Shown: positions 40,505-50,955 of the stretch, one piece after another | Layout: each line of letters begins with the position of its first letter | Position numbering within the stretch: position 1 is the stretch's first letter | Assembly: GCA_021771695.1 (NCBI GenBank) | Contig: JAETON010000004.1 | Span: forward strand, 1 to 64,000 | Source: Lachnospiraceae bacterium | Lineage (GTDB): Bacteria > Bacillota > Clostridia > Lachnospirales > Lachnospiraceae | Direction of reading: 5' to 3' | DNA length: 64,000 nt | Notes under the pieces: generated by a model | What the model saw: only the letters and a program-made list of their open reading frames with translations | Database searches by the model: none | What the model was told of the DNA's origin: nothing | Made by a program: the position numbers and the translations under genes

Positions 40505-41023
40505 TTACTTCATCGGCAATTCTCCAAACACAAAACTATCGCGTCCCAATGCTCCCATTGCCTTTCCATCCGTATCCAGCATAGCCTGACCGGAAATTGA
40601 AAAAGACACATAATTGATTTCTTTTATTTGCGTCAATGTATACACAATCCCTGCACGACAGATTAAATCTTCGTTCGCTTCTATTTTCTTATATCCTGTA
40701 GAAAAATCAACTTGAACCACATTACTGCTCACCGTTACATTATTCATAATAACACGCTCTGGAATTGCAGACTTGTATTCACTGTCCTCACGGATTTTCT
40801 GCATTTCTTTTAATAACATTTCAACTTTTTGCTGAGGATTGCTCTTTAAATTTATATCCTTCTTTACAGAAACCAAACGGGTGCAATCGTTATTTGTATA
40901 ATAAATTGCCACTCCTTCTTGATTTGAACGTTTGCTTGTTTTCTTCTCTGAACGGCATCCTGTAAATACAGCCATAAGACACACGCAGCACAAGAAAGCA
41001 ATACTGATTTTTCTTCTCTTCAT
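40505..41023 (-). CDS. GerMN-domain lipoprotein
   Basis: Lipobox VFTGC; GerMN-like fold (AIYYTNNDCTRLV ... VVQVDFSTGYKK..QIKEINYVSFSISGQ). Confidence 0.83.
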   Translation of the reverse strand: MKRRKISIAFLCCVCLMAVFTGCRSEKKTSKRSNQEGVAIYYTNNDCTRLVSVKKDINLKSNPQQKVEMLLKEMQKIREDSEYKSAIPERVIMNNVTVSSNVVQVDFSTGYKKIEANEDLICRAGIVYTLTQIKEINYVSFSISGQAMLDTDGKAMGALGRDSFVFGELPMK

Positions 41024-41032
41024 GTCAACCTC

Positions 41033-42433
41033 CTATGCCTTGTATTTCAGAGGGATTCTCATAGTAAACGTTGTTCCTTCTCCCACTTTACTGTAAATCT
41101 TAATTTCACCTTTATGCATTAATACAGCATTCTGGGTAATTGCAAGTCCTAATCCTGTTCCTCCGGTATCTCTGGATCTGGCTTTATCTACCCGGTAAAA
41201 ACGGTCAAATACCTGATCTTGACAGTCCTCTGGAATTCCTACACCTGAATCCGCAACCTTTACATAAAAATATTTATGGTCTGCATTCAGAGTCACACGA
41301 ACCCATCCATCATCTTTATTATACTTAATGCCGTTTTCAATCAAATTCGATAACGCCAAAGTCAGTTTCACTTCATCAATTTCTGCTGTTACCGGACGGA
41401 AACTTTCAAAAATCAGCTCAATATTACGCTGACTGGCAATCGGTTTTAACCTTTTCATAATAATTTCCAGCAATTCATTAATATTTACATTGGCAATCTC
41501 CAATTTTGCTGCTTTTTTATCCATCTTAACCAAGGACAGTAAATCAGAAATAATTACATTTTCCCTGTCAATCTCTGCCACCATATCTTCCATAAACTCA
41601 CGATATAATTCCGCTGGAACTTGATCTCCCTGCTGTAAAAGCGAATCCGCTAAAACTTTCATAGAAGTCATCGGTGTTTTCAGCTCATGGGATACATTTG
41701 ATACAAATTCCTGTCTGGAATCCTCCAATGTCTGCATCCTTGAAAGAATTTCATTGAATCTATGAATAATGTGTTTAATTTCCGTAAATCCAACTTCCGT
41801 TACTGATTCATCTTCATGCCCTGCAGCAATAAAATCTACGTCCTTCTGGATTTTCCGTAAATCTTTCGTCAAAAAATAACTCAACACAAACGAAAATGAT
41901 AAACCAAAAATGATAAATGCTACCAGCAGCATATTTCTTCTGCGGCTCATCTCTGCACTAGCTGATATTATATCTTTTTGTGGAATCGTTGCCATCACTG
42001 CTCCAAGAACCTTTTTTTTTCCTTGGATTTTTGAAACAATCGGAATCATCACTTCAATATAAGAACCCTTATCACCAACAACCCTTTTCTTCTTTCCTTC
42101 CATGATATTTCGTATATCTTTATTTAGGAAAAATTTATCTTGAAAGTCTGTGCGGGTATCTTTGATAATCTTATAATTACTTTTTATGACAATAATCCGC
42201 CCTTTCATATTTGCAGCAAGTTCATCTGTCTGGGTAGAAAGAGAGTTGGAGCTGTCATCTAATATAAAGTCAACCCCAACTACCTGATTCCCCAGCCATT
42301 TACACTGGTTCTCTATACTGTCGATCTTCTGATCCAATGCCTTTTCACTATATCCGTCATTCAAAAACTTACTGAACAACACAGAAATAAAAACTGACAG
42401 GGCAAACACAGTAATAAAAATCGTAAACTGCAT
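41033..42433 (-). CDS. Membrane sensor histidine kinase (HAMP/HisKA/HATPase)
   Basis: FVSNVSHELKTPMTSMKVLADSLL, NLIENGIKYN, DTGGTGLGLAI. Confidence 0.95.
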   Translation of the reverse strand: MQFTIFITVFALSVFISVLFSKFLNDGYSEKALDQKIDSIENQCKWLGNQVVGVDFILDDSSNSLSTQTDELAANMKGRIIVIKSNYKIIKDTRTDFQDKFFLNKDIRNIMEGKKKRVVGDKGSYIEVMIPIVSKIQGKKKVLGAVMATIPQKDIISASAEMSRRRNMLLVAFIIFGLSFSFVLSYFLTKDLRKIQKDVDFIAAGHEDESVTEVGFTEIKHIIHRFNEILSRMQTLEDSRQEFVSNVSHELKTPMTSMKVLADSLLQQGDQVPAELYREFMEDMVAEIDRENVIISDLLSLVKMDKKAAKLEIANVNINELLEIIMKRLKPIASQRNIELIFESFRPVTAEIDEVKLTLALSNLIENGIKYNKDDGWVRVTLNADHKYFYVKVADSGVGIPEDCQDQVFDRFYRVDKARSRDTGGTGLGLAITQNAVLMHKGEIKIYSKVGEGTTFTMRIPLKYKA

Positions 42434-42461
42434 ACTATGTAAGAAGGCGAATCTGTCCTTC

Positions 42462-43151
42462 TTACGCTTGAAAATAGTAACCTACCCCCCATTTTGTATG
42501 TACATAATCCGGCACTCCCGGATTCACTTCGATTTTTTCTCTTAATCTTCGGATATGAACATCTACTGTTCTTGCATCTCCCGGATAATCATATCCCCAA
42601 ACCGTATTCAGAAGATCTTCTCTGCTGTACACTTTATTCGGATGGAACACAAGCAGTTCTAAAAGATCAAATTCTTTTGCTGTCAAATTCACTTCTTTGC
42701 CGTGAATATGGACTCTCCGGCTTTCACAATCAATTTTCAGTCCTCTGCTTTCTACAACTTTTGGAGAATCTTCCACTGGAGCATCATGGTGAGTACTTCG
42801 GCGCATGATGGCTTTAATTCTGGCTTTCACCTCTAAAATATTGAATGGTTTTGTAATATAGTCATCCGCACCATATTCTAAGCCAAGAATCTTATCCATA
42901 TCTTCTCCTTTGGCTGTCAGCATAATAATCGGAACATTAGAAAATTCACGAATCGCCTGACATACTTCAAATCCGGTTAGTCCCGGCAGCATAACATCTA
43001 AAAGAATGATATCATATGCCTTTTCTTTTGCCATCGCCAGCGCTTCTTCTCCGTCATAGGCACAATCCACCTGCATTTCATCCTGCTCAAGGCTGAACTT
43101 AATTCCCTTTACAATTAGTTTTTCATCATCAACAACCAATACCTTTCTCAT
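42462..43151 (-). CDS. OmpR/PhoB-family response regulator
   Basis: VLVVDDEKLIVKGI, DIILLDVMLPGLTG, winged-helix C-terminus. Confidence 0.96.
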   Translation of the reverse strand: MRKVLVVDDEKLIVKGIKFSLEQDEMQVDCAYDGEEALAMAKEKAYDIILLDVMLPGLTGFEVCQAIREFSNVPIIMLTAKGEDMDKILGLEYGADDYITKPFNILEVKARIKAIMRRSTHHDAPVEDSPKVVESRGLKIDCESRRVHIHGKEVNLTAKEFDLLELLVFHPNKVYSREDLLNTVWGYDYPGDARTVDVHIRRLREKIEVNPGVPDYVHTKWGVGYYFQA

Positions 43152-43168
43152 GTCTTACACCTCTATAT

Positions 43169-43744
43169 TTATATTGTTATATTACCTTTCAACTTATTAT
43201 AGATTCCCTCTTTAATCCCCTGGATCTTCATAATATCTTCGGTATTTGAAAAAGGACCATGTTCCTCTCTGTAAGCAATAATGGACTGAGCTTTGGCTTC
43301 ACCGATTCCCGGCAGTGACATCAATTCTTCTTTGCCTGCAGTATTAATATTAATCTTGCCGGCATCAGATTCCGCTCTCTCTTTTTGGGATGAGTTCTTC
43401 TGACTGGCTTCAGTTTTCGATGGAATGTATATCTGCTGACCGTCTTTCATCTTCTGCGCTTGATTAATACTATCCGGAGATGCTTTAGAGGTTAATCCTC
43501 CTGCCGCTTCCACTGCTGATACAATTCTTGCATCTTTTGGAAACTTATACACTCCCGGATGCTTCACCTGTCCACAGATATAAACGTAAATTTTGGACAC
43601 TTCCGAAGACGTACTGGCCGCCGCCGTCTTCTCCTGTCTGACTGTTACATCTCTTCCTCTGGAACATCCTGCTGTGAAAATAAAAACCATCAGTAAAATA
43701 CTAATCTTTCGGACTCTTTTTAACAACGTAAACCTCCTGGTCAT
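43169..43744 (-). CDS. comEA: ComEA family helix-hairpin-helix DNA-binding protein
   Basis: SLBB region plus INTAGKEELMSLPGIGEAKAQSIIAYREEHGPF HhH motifs. Confidence 0.92.
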   Translation of the reverse strand: MTRRFTLLKRVRKISILLMVFIFTAGCSRGRDVTVRQEKTAAASTSSEVSKIYVYICGQVKHPGVYKFPKDARIVSAVEAAGGLTSKASPDSINQAQKMKDGQQIYIPSKTEASQKNSSQKERAESDAGKININTAGKEELMSLPGIGEAKAQSIIAYREEHGPFSNTEDIMKIQGIKEGIYNKLKGNITI

Positions 43745-43828
43745 TACAAAGAGTTCGGAACATGCAAATCTTACTGCTATTATAACGAAAATAATAATAC
43801 TTTACAAGAGATATTTCTCCCTCTCTAT

Positions 43829-44266
43829 CTATGATTTCCATTTAAAAATCACCATACCCGCAACAAATAAAACTACACCTATCAATTTTACCCATTGAAA
43901 TCCTGTTTTTTCTGTGCCAAACAATCCAAAAACTTCTATTAAATAGGATACCACGGTTTGTGATGCAACAATCAGCATCGCAGACTGTGCAGGCCCCAGT
44001 GCCGCAATACTTTTAATAACTGTAAACGTAATCCCCGCTCCCATGATTCCCCCAAGAAGCAGATATTTTGGTGTCACTTTTGTAAGCATCATAAAACTCT
44101 GGCTGCGCTCTGTAAATATCCATATGAGAATACACGCAAGAAATCCTGTAAACTGTACAAAAGAACTGGTAGTCCATGTACTGCTTTGTTTTGTGACTTC
44201 TGTGTTAAAAACTCCCTGTACACTCATTAATGCACCGGAAATTAATGCAATGATGAATCCAAACAT
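43829..44266 (-). CDS. DMT family transporter (YdcZ-like)
   Basis: 145 aa, several TMs; GALMSVQGVFNTEVTKQSSTW. Confidence 0.88.
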   Translation of the reverse strand: MFGFIIALISGALMSVQGVFNTEVTKQSSTWTTSSFVQFTGFLACILIWIFTERSQSFMMLTKVTPKYLLLGGIMGAGITFTVIKSIAALGPAQSAMLIVASQTVVSYLIEVFGLFGTEKTGFQWVKLIGVVLFVAGMVIFKWKS

Positions 44267-44347
44267 AAAAAAACCTCCATTTCAAACTAAGAATTCCATT
44301 TTATATAATCTTAGTTTTTCCATGAAGATTTTTTCTATTCATTTCAA

Positions 44348-45535
44348 TTAAAAGCAGTCTTTTAAAATGGTTATCATTTCATCTACATGTTTTTTTTCAA
44401 TCACCAGCGGCGGCACAAAACGGATAACATTATTTCCTGCTGAAATAAGAATCAAACCTTTTTCTAATGCCTTTTTCACAATATCACCCACCGGCTTTTC
44501 CGGAGCAAATTCTAATCCCTGCATAAGAGCAATTCCGCGATGTCCTGTAATAAAATCATAGGACTCCTTCAATTCTTCCAGTTTTTCAAAAAGATATTTC
44601 CCAACTTCTTTTGCGTGTTCCGGTATTTTCAATTCTTCAAACTGATCAAAAACTGCATTCACTGCTGCACATGCAAAAGGATTTCCTCCATACGTTGTTC
44701 CATGGTCTCCCGGCACTAAAGCTCCGTCTGCTTTTTCATTGACAACAAAGGCCCCTACAGGAACCCCGCAGCCAAGTGCCTTTGCCAAAGCCAGCACATC
44801 TGGTTTTACACCGTAAAGATCATGCGCAAACATAGAACCGCAGCGTCCCATTCCGCATTGTACTTCATCAAAAATCAGCAAAATATCTTTTTCATCACAT
44901 ACTTTTCGTAAACCTTGTAAAAATTCTTGATCCGCGGGATAAATACCGCCTTCTCCCTGCACAACCTCACAAATAATACCACATGTTTTATCTGTAATTT
45001 TGGAAACAACATCTTCCAAATTATTAAATTCTGCAAATACTGCCCGCATCTCTTTTGGGACAAAACCTTCTTGATAATGCGGATTTCCTGTTACCGATAA
45101 AGCTCCTTCACTTCTTCCATGAAACGAATGATTCATAGCAATAAACTCATAATCTTTGGAAGAATCTTTCTTATAAGCATATTTTCTTGCAACCTTCAAC
45201 GCACCTTCAATTGCTTCTGTACCACTATTTGTAAAAAATACTTTTTGCATATTTGCTGCTTCCACAATCTTTTTTGCAGCTTTTACGGCAGGTACATTAT
45301 AGTACAAGTTTGATGTATGGATTAACTGGTCAATTTGATATTTTAACGCATCATTGTATGCTTTATTTCCATAACCTAACGCAAAAACAGCAATCCCTGC
45401 ACCAAAATCTAAATATTTTTTTTGGCCTACATCGTAAAGATAGACGCCTTCTCCTTTTTCAAAAACGACAGGGAACCGATTGTATGTTTTTAATATGTAC
45501 TTTTCTCCCTGTGCCATATATTCATTTTGTGTCAT
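44348..45535 (-). CDS. argD: Acetylornithine aminotransferase
   Basis: DFGAGIAVFALGYG, FFTNSGTEAIEGALKVARKYA; arg gene context. Confidence 0.95.
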   Translation of the reverse strand: MTQNEYMAQGEKYILKTYNRFPVVFEKGEGVYLYDVGQKKYLDFGAGIAVFALGYGNKAYNDALKYQIDQLIHTSNLYYNVPAVKAAKKIVEAANMQKVFFTNSGTEAIEGALKVARKYAYKKDSSKDYEFIAMNHSFHGRSEGALSVTGNPHYQEGFVPKEMRAVFAEFNNLEDVVSKITDKTCGIICEVVQGEGGIYPADQEFLQGLRKVCDEKDILLIFDEVQCGMGRCGSMFAHDLYGVKPDVLALAKALGCGVPVGAFVVNEKADGALVPGDHGTTYGGNPFACAAVNAVFDQFEELKIPEHAKEVGKYLFEKLEELKESYDFITGHRGIALMQGLEFAPEKPVGDIVKKALEKGLILISAGNNVIRFVPPLVIEKKHVDEMITILKDCF

Positions 45536-45543
45536 AGTCCCTC

Positions 45544-46452
45544 CTAAAATAACGGTTTATCAAATAACGGCTCTTTCAAAATCGCAGTTCCGATACCCTT
45601 TTCGGTAAAGAATTCCAGCAGCAGACAATTTTGAACACGTCCATCCAAAATATGAACTCTGGCAACTCCATTTTCAATGGCCTCAATACAGTTATTTAAT
45701 TTCGGAAGCATTCCTCCGCCCACAACTCCATTGTCAATAAATTCTCTTGCCTGTGACAAATCCATTTCAGAAATTAAGGTTGATTTATCTTCCGGATCTA
45801 CAAATACACCTTCTATATCTGTTAAAAATACCAGTTTTTCCGCATTTAATGCAGAAGCTACTGCACAAGCCGTATCATCTGCATTGATATTATACCCTTC
45901 AAAATTTTCTCCCAATCCAATTGGTGAAATAACTGGTACAATATCATCTTCAATCAATGCTTCCAAAAGGTCTGTATTGACTTCTGTCACTTCTCCTACA
46001 TAGCCTAAATCTTTTCCAGGCATCTCTTTTTTCTTTACGCGTATCATTTCTGCATCTTTTCCAGATAATCCCACAGCTCTAATTCCCATTTCTCCCATCA
46101 TGGCAACTAACTGCTGATTTACTTTAAATAAAACCATTTCTGCCACTTCCATGGTTTCTTTATCTGTCACACGCAGTCCATGATAAAATTCCGGCTCTTT
46201 TCCAGACATACGAACCCATTTACTGATTTCTTTGCCCCCGCCGTGAACAATAATCGGCTTCATACCTACTAATTTCAGAAGTGCCACATCACGAATGACA
46301 CTTTTCTGTAAATTTTTATCTTTCATTGCACTTCCGCCATATTTTACAACTACATAGCAATTATTAAATCTGCGGATATATGGCAGTGCTTCAATTAAAA
46401 CTTTTGCTTTTTCCTGTGATTCTTCAATCAAATCCATTTTTTGTTCCATCAT
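45544..46452 (-). CDS. argB: Acetylglutamate kinase
   Basis: [38 protein letters not shown]. Confidence 0.96.
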   Translation of the reverse strand: MMEQKMDLIEESQEKAKVLIEALPYIRRFNNCYVVVKYGGSAMKDKNLQKSVIRDVALLKLVGMKPIIVHGGGKEISKWVRMSGKEPEFYHGLRVTDKETMEVAEMVLFKVNQQLVAMMGEMGIRAVGLSGKDAEMIRVKKKEMPGKDLGYVGEVTEVNTDLLEALIEDDIVPVISPIGLGENFEGYNINADDTACAVASALNAEKLVFLTDIEGVFVDPEDKSTLISEMDLSQAREFIDNGVVGGGMLPKLNNCIEAIENGVARVHILDGRVQNCLLLEFFTEKGIGTAILKEPLFDKPLF

Positions 46453-46467
46453 CTTTCTCCTTTATTT

Positions 46468-47694
46468 TTATGATCTGTAATCTGCATTGATGCTCACATA
46501 ATCATGTGTCAAATCACATCCCCATGCAGTTGCCTCACTTTCTCCATTATGTACATGAATATCCGCAGTTACCACATCCTCAGATAAAATTTTCGTAGCT
46601 TCATCTTCCGAGTAATCTGTTGCAATACCGTCTTTTACAATCTCAATACATCCTGCTTCACTTTTTAATGTAATATCAACTTTCTCTGGATCAAAATCAA
46701 CGCCGGAATACCCCAATGCACAAAGAATTCTTCCCCAGTTGGCATCTTTCCCATAAATAGCCGCTTTTGTAAGACTGGAGGTCACAACAGATTTACTCAA
46801 AATCTTTGCATTTTCCTTTGTATCTGCTCCTGCTACGTGTACCTCAAACAATCTGGTACATCCTTCCCCATCTGCTGCAATCTGTTTTGCAAGAGACTGA
46901 TTTACAAAAAGCAGTCCTTCTTTCAATGCTTCATAACCTGCATTCTTTTCTGTAATTTTTACATTTTCAGCCATGCCATTTGCCAAAACAAACACCGTAT
47001 CATTGGTTGATGTATCTCCGTCTACGGAAATCATATTAAAAGTATCTTCAATCAATTCTCTTTGCAGCTCTAGTAATAATGTTTTATCAATTGCCGCATC
47101 TGTTGTAATAAAACCAAGCATGGTTCCCATATTTGGATGAATCATCCCAGAACCTTTACACATACCTCCAATAGTAACTTCTTTTCCATCAATTTCTACC
47201 ACAACCGCTGCTTCTTTCGGTTTTGTATCTGTGGTAAGAATTGCCCACGAAGCATCCTGACTGCTTTGACGATCATGTTTTAATTCTGGAATCAGCTTCC
47301 GGATTCCCTCTTCAATCACTTCCATTGGAAGCTGCTGTCCAATGACTCCTGTAGAACCAATGGCTACTTCTTCTGTTTCCAGCCCTAAAAGTTCCGCTGC
47401 CAGTTTCGCTTCTTTTTCTGTATTTTCATATCCTTGATTTCCAGTACAGGCATTGGCAATTCCTGTATTGACTACCACTGCACGAACCGTTTCCTGTTCT
47501 TTTACAAGTTTTTGTCCCCAAAGAACAGGTGCTGCCTTTACAACATTTCTTGTAAAAGTTCCTGCAATCACTGCTGGCTGCTCACTAAAAATCATTGCCA
47601 TATCTTTATTCGTTTTTCCCGGTTTGATTCCTGCCCGAAGTCCTGCTGCCAGAAATCCTTTTGGAGAAGTCACTCCGCCATCAATTATTTTCAT
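46468..47694 (-). CDS. argJ: Glutamate N-acetyltransferase/amino-acid acetyltransferase
   Basis: KGSGMIHPNMGTMLGFITTDA; start MKIIDGGV at 47694 has an AGGAG RBS. Confidence 0.95.
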   Translation of the reverse strand: MKIIDGGVTSPKGFLAAGLRAGIKPGKTNKDMAMIFSEQPAVIAGTFTRNVVKAAPVLWGQKLVKEQETVRAVVVNTGIANACTGNQGYENTEKEAKLAAELLGLETEEVAIGSTGVIGQQLPMEVIEEGIRKLIPELKHDRQSSQDASWAILTTDTKPKEAAVVVEIDGKEVTIGGMCKGSGMIHPNMGTMLGFITTDAAIDKTLLLELQRELIEDTFNMISVDGDTSTNDTVFVLANGMAENVKITEKNAGYEALKEGLLFVNQSLAKQIAADGEGCTRLFEVHVAGADTKENAKILSKSVVTSSLTKAAIYGKDANWGRILCALGYSGVDFDPEKVDITLKSEAGCIEIVKDGIATDYSEDEATKILSEDVVTADIHVHNGESEATAWGCDLTHDYVSINADYRS

Positions 47695-47713
47695 ATTTTC
47701 TCCTTCTATCATC

Positions 47714-48754
47714 CTATGGAAACATTGGTACTAATTCCAATCCTTCGTTTTCTTTTAATCCAAACATAAGATTCATATTTTGTACTGCCTGTCCTGCAGC
47801 TCCTTTTACAAGGTTATCCATAGCTCCCATCATAATGATTCGATTGGTTCGTTTATCAATTTTGAAGTTCACATCTACATAATTGCTGCCTTCTACCCAT
47901 CTGGTTTCCGGGCATACATCCTTATCTAGAACACGCACAAAATATTCATCCTTATAATAAGAATCATAGACTGCTTTCACTTCTTCATAACTGACATCCC
48001 TTTTTAATGAAGCATAAGCCGTAACTAAAATTCCTCTGTTCATTGGAACCAAATGTGGTGTAAAGTTTAATAAAACTTCTTCCCCAGATGCATAACTTAA
48101 CTGATCTTCAATCTCTGGTGTATGTCTATGAGAAGCAACTCCATAGGCTTTGATATTTTCATTCACTTCACAATACAAATTGTTTACTTTTGCTCCACGT
48201 CCAGCTCCGGATGTTCCTGATTTTGCATCAATAATTACAGTATTCATATCAATCAATCCTTCTTTTGCCATAGGATAAATAGATAATGTAGAACATGTTG
48301 GGTAACATCCCGGATTTGCAATCAATCTTGCCTTTGCAATATCTTTCCGATTTATCTCACAAAGTCCATAAACTGCTTCTTTAATAAATTCCGGACTTTG
48401 ATGTTTGATTCCATACCATTCTTCATATCGGTTCACATCTTTTATACGAAAGTCTGCACTTAAATCAATAATTTTTACTTTTGATAATACTTCTTCTGAT
48501 ACAAGGGAACTGCATAACCCCTGTGGAGTTGCTGTAAAAATCACGTCTGCTTTCTCAGCCAGTTCATCCATGTTATCATCTAAACATTTATCATCGACGA
48601 TTTGAAACATATTATGAAACACATCATAATATCTCTGATCTATGTAACTTCTGGAACCGTACCAGACAATTTCTGCATCTTTATGCTGTGTAAGAAGTCT
48701 TACCAACTCCTGTCCCGCATATCCGGTGGAACCAATAATTCCTGCTTTTATCAT
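47714..48754 (-). CDS. argC: N-acetyl-gamma-glutamyl-phosphate reductase
   Basis: IIGSTGYAGQELVRLL, NPGCYPTCS, HRHTPEIEDQL. Confidence 0.96.
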   Translation of the reverse strand: MIKAGIIGSTGYAGQELVRLLTQHKDAEIVWYGSRSYIDQRYYDVFHNMFQIVDDKCLDDNMDELAEKADVIFTATPQGLCSSLVSEEVLSKVKIIDLSADFRIKDVNRYEEWYGIKHQSPEFIKEAVYGLCEINRKDIAKARLIANPGCYPTCSTLSIYPMAKEGLIDMNTVIIDAKSGTSGAGRGAKVNNLYCEVNENIKAYGVASHRHTPEIEDQLSYASGEEVLLNFTPHLVPMNRGILVTAYASLKRDVSYEEVKAVYDSYYKDEYFVRVLDKDVCPETRWVEGSNYVDVNFKIDKRTNRIIMMGAMDNLVKGAAGQAVQNMNLMFGLKENEGLELVPMFP

Positions 48755-48778
48755 CTTATTCTCCTCATTTCATCTTCT

Positions 48779-48920
48779 ATAATAATGTGTAATTTGAAAG
48801 TCATGCAAATTAGTATACAACTGGAATGTAAAATATGCAACACTTTTGCATAAATATACAAATATTTTTTATTTTATGCATATTTTTTACACAAATATTC
48901 ATTAGAAATGAAAAAAGTTC
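48779..48920. promoter_or_regulatory. AT-rich divergent argC/argG control region with candidate ARG boxes
   Basis: Repeated motifs TGCATAAATATACAAA, TATGCATATTTTTTAC and AAATATTCATTAG, loosely resembling ArgR half-sites. Confidence 0.4.
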
Positions 48921-48949
48921 TTGCAAAACATTGAAATATGACGTATATT
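48921..48949 (+). promoter_or_regulatory. argG promoter
   Basis: TTGCAA-N17-TATATT. Confidence 0.6.
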
Positions 48950-48992
48950 ATTAAGCAGACATTACTTAACATATTAGGAGGAAGTATTTAAA

Positions 48993-50213
48993 ATGAAAGA
49001 AAAAGTTGTTTTAGCATATTCCGGCGGACTGGATACAACCGCTATTATCCCTTGGTTAAAAGAAAATTATAATTATGAAGTTATCTGCTGCTGTGTTGAC
49101 TGCGGACAGGAAGAAGAATTAGACGGACTGGAAGAAAGAGCAAAATACTCAGGAGCATCTAAATTATATATCGTAGATATTACAGATGAATTCTGTGATG
49201 ATTACATTGTTCCTTGTGTACAGGCTGGAGCCGTTTATGAAAACAAATATTTACTTGGAACATCTATGGCTCGTCCGGGTATTGCAAAAGCATTGGTTGA
49301 TGTTGCACGTAAAGAAGGTGCAACTGCTATCTGCCATGGTGCTACTGGAAAGGGAAATGACCAGATACGTTTTGAATTAGGTATCAAAGCTTTAGCTCCT
49401 GACCTTAAAATTATCGCAGCATGGAGAGATGACAAGTGGACTATGGATTCTCGTGAATCTGAAATTGAATACTGCAAGGCTCACGGCATTGATCTTCCAT
49501 TCTCTGCTGACCAGAGCTACAGCCGTGACCGTAATTTATGGCACATCAGTCATGAAGGTCTGGAATTGGAAGATCCTGCCAACGAACCAAATTACGACCA
49601 TTTGTTAGTTTTAGGGGTATCTCCTGAAAAGGCTCCAGATGAAGGCGAATATGTAACAATGACATTTAAAAAAGGGATTCCTACATCTATCAACGGCCAA
49701 GAAATGAAAGTATCTGACATTATCCGTAAATTAAATGAACTGGGCGGGAAACACGGTATCGGTATTGTAGATATCGTAGAAAACCGTGTCGTAGGTATGA
49801 AATCCCGTGGTGTTTATGAAACTCCAGGCGGAACAATCTTAATGGAAGCACATGACCAGTTAGAAGAACTTGTATTGGACCGTGCTACTATGGAAGTGAA
49901 AAAAGATATGGCTAACAAACTGGCTCAGATTGTATACGAAGGCAAATGGTTTACTCCACTTCGTGAAGCAATTCAGGCTTTTGTGGAATCTACACAGGAA
50001 TATGTAACTGGTGAAGTAAAATTCAAACTTTACAAAGGAAATATTATCAAAGCTGGTACTACTTCTCCATATTCTTTGTACAGTGAATCTCTTGCATCTT
50101 TCACAACAGGTGATTTATATGATCACCATGATGCAGAAGGATTTATCACATTATTTGGTCTTCCATTAAAAGTTCGTGCTATGAAAATGCAGGAAACTGA
50201 AAAAGATAAATAA
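48993..50213 (+). CDS. argG: Argininosuccinate synthase
   Basis: [31 protein letters not shown]. Confidence 0.97.
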   Translation: MKEKVVLAYSGGLDTTAIIPWLKENYNYEVICCCVDCGQEEELDGLEERAKYSGASKLYIVDITDEFCDDYIVPCVQAGAVYENKYLLGTSMARPGIAKALVDVARKEGATAICHGATGKGNDQIRFELGIKALAPDLKIIAAWRDDKWTMDSRESEIEYCKAHGIDLPFSADQSYSRDRNLWHISHEGLELEDPANEPNYDHLLVLGVSPEKAPDEGEYVTMTFKKGIPTSINGQEMKVSDIIRKLNELGGKHGIGIVDIVENRVVGMKSRGVYETPGGTILMEAHDQLEELVLDRATMEVKKDMANKLAQIVYEGKWFTPLREAIQAFVESTQEYVTGEVKFKLYKGNIIKAGTTSPYSLYSESLASFTTGDLYDHHDAEGFITLFGLPLKVRAMKMQETEKDK

Positions 50214-50240
50214 AAACAATCTCAAACTTTTTACAAAATC

Positions 50241-50273
50241 ATCGGAGGAATCCTGATAACGGATTTCTCCGAT
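50241..50273 (+). terminator. Terminator downstream of argG
   Basis: ATCGGAGGAATCC / GGATTTCTCCGAT followed by TTGTTGT. Confidence 0.7.
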
Positions 50274-50353
50274 TTGTTGTTATCCGACAATTATATACTT
50301 TCCTTCATTCTTATTTTGAAATATTGAATATTCCCAAGGGTATTTCCCCTAAC

Positions 50354-50797
50354 TTATAAAATCTTATAATGTGGTTTTTCCTCTTGAAATAATTTATACC
50401 GCAGAAAATCATCCATCACAATGGCAGCGCTGGATACAAAAAACCATAATACAGAATACAGCAGACAAATTTGTCCCATAAAATTATAAGGAAGATGCGA
50501 ATAATCCCAAATATCCATTTTCAGCCATACATTCACAATCAACCCTGTAATAAATTCTAAAATTGTAATAATCACTGCCGATAAGACCATCTGACTTACA
50601 AAACTCATTTTTATTTTCACATTTTCATTTAAAAGCCCACAACACACAAAGCAGGCACCCCCGCATAAAAACATGGTATAATGTGAATAACCTCTTACTG
50701 CCACTTCTAAAAAAAAGTAGGCCATTCCGCCTATGACAAATAATATGATGTGTTTTTCAATTTGAAGTCTTTTTTCCATAATCCCACCTATCTTCAC
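50354..50797 (-). CDS. Putative ABC transporter permease family membrane protein
   Basis: 147 aa, about 4 TM segments; EFITGLIVNVWLKMDIWDYSHLPYNFMGQICLLYSVLWF signature. Confidence 0.75.
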   Translation of the reverse strand: MKIGGIMEKRLQIEKHIILFVIGGMAYFFLEVAVRGYSHYTMFLCGGACFVCCGLLNENVKIKMSFVSQMVLSAVIITILEFITGLIVNVWLKMDIWDYSHLPYNFMGQICLLYSVLWFFVSSAAIVMDDFLRYKLFQEEKPHYKIL

Positions 50798-50955
50798 ACT
50801 TTTTCAACCACATTTATTGTGTACCTTTCTATCTACATATATTCTTAAGAAAATCAAAATATTATGGTAAAATATCACTGTTTCGTGTAAAATGAAAAAA
50901 GTATAAATGCATTTTAGCTGCAAAAGATATTAATAGAGAAAAGAGGAAATTATTT

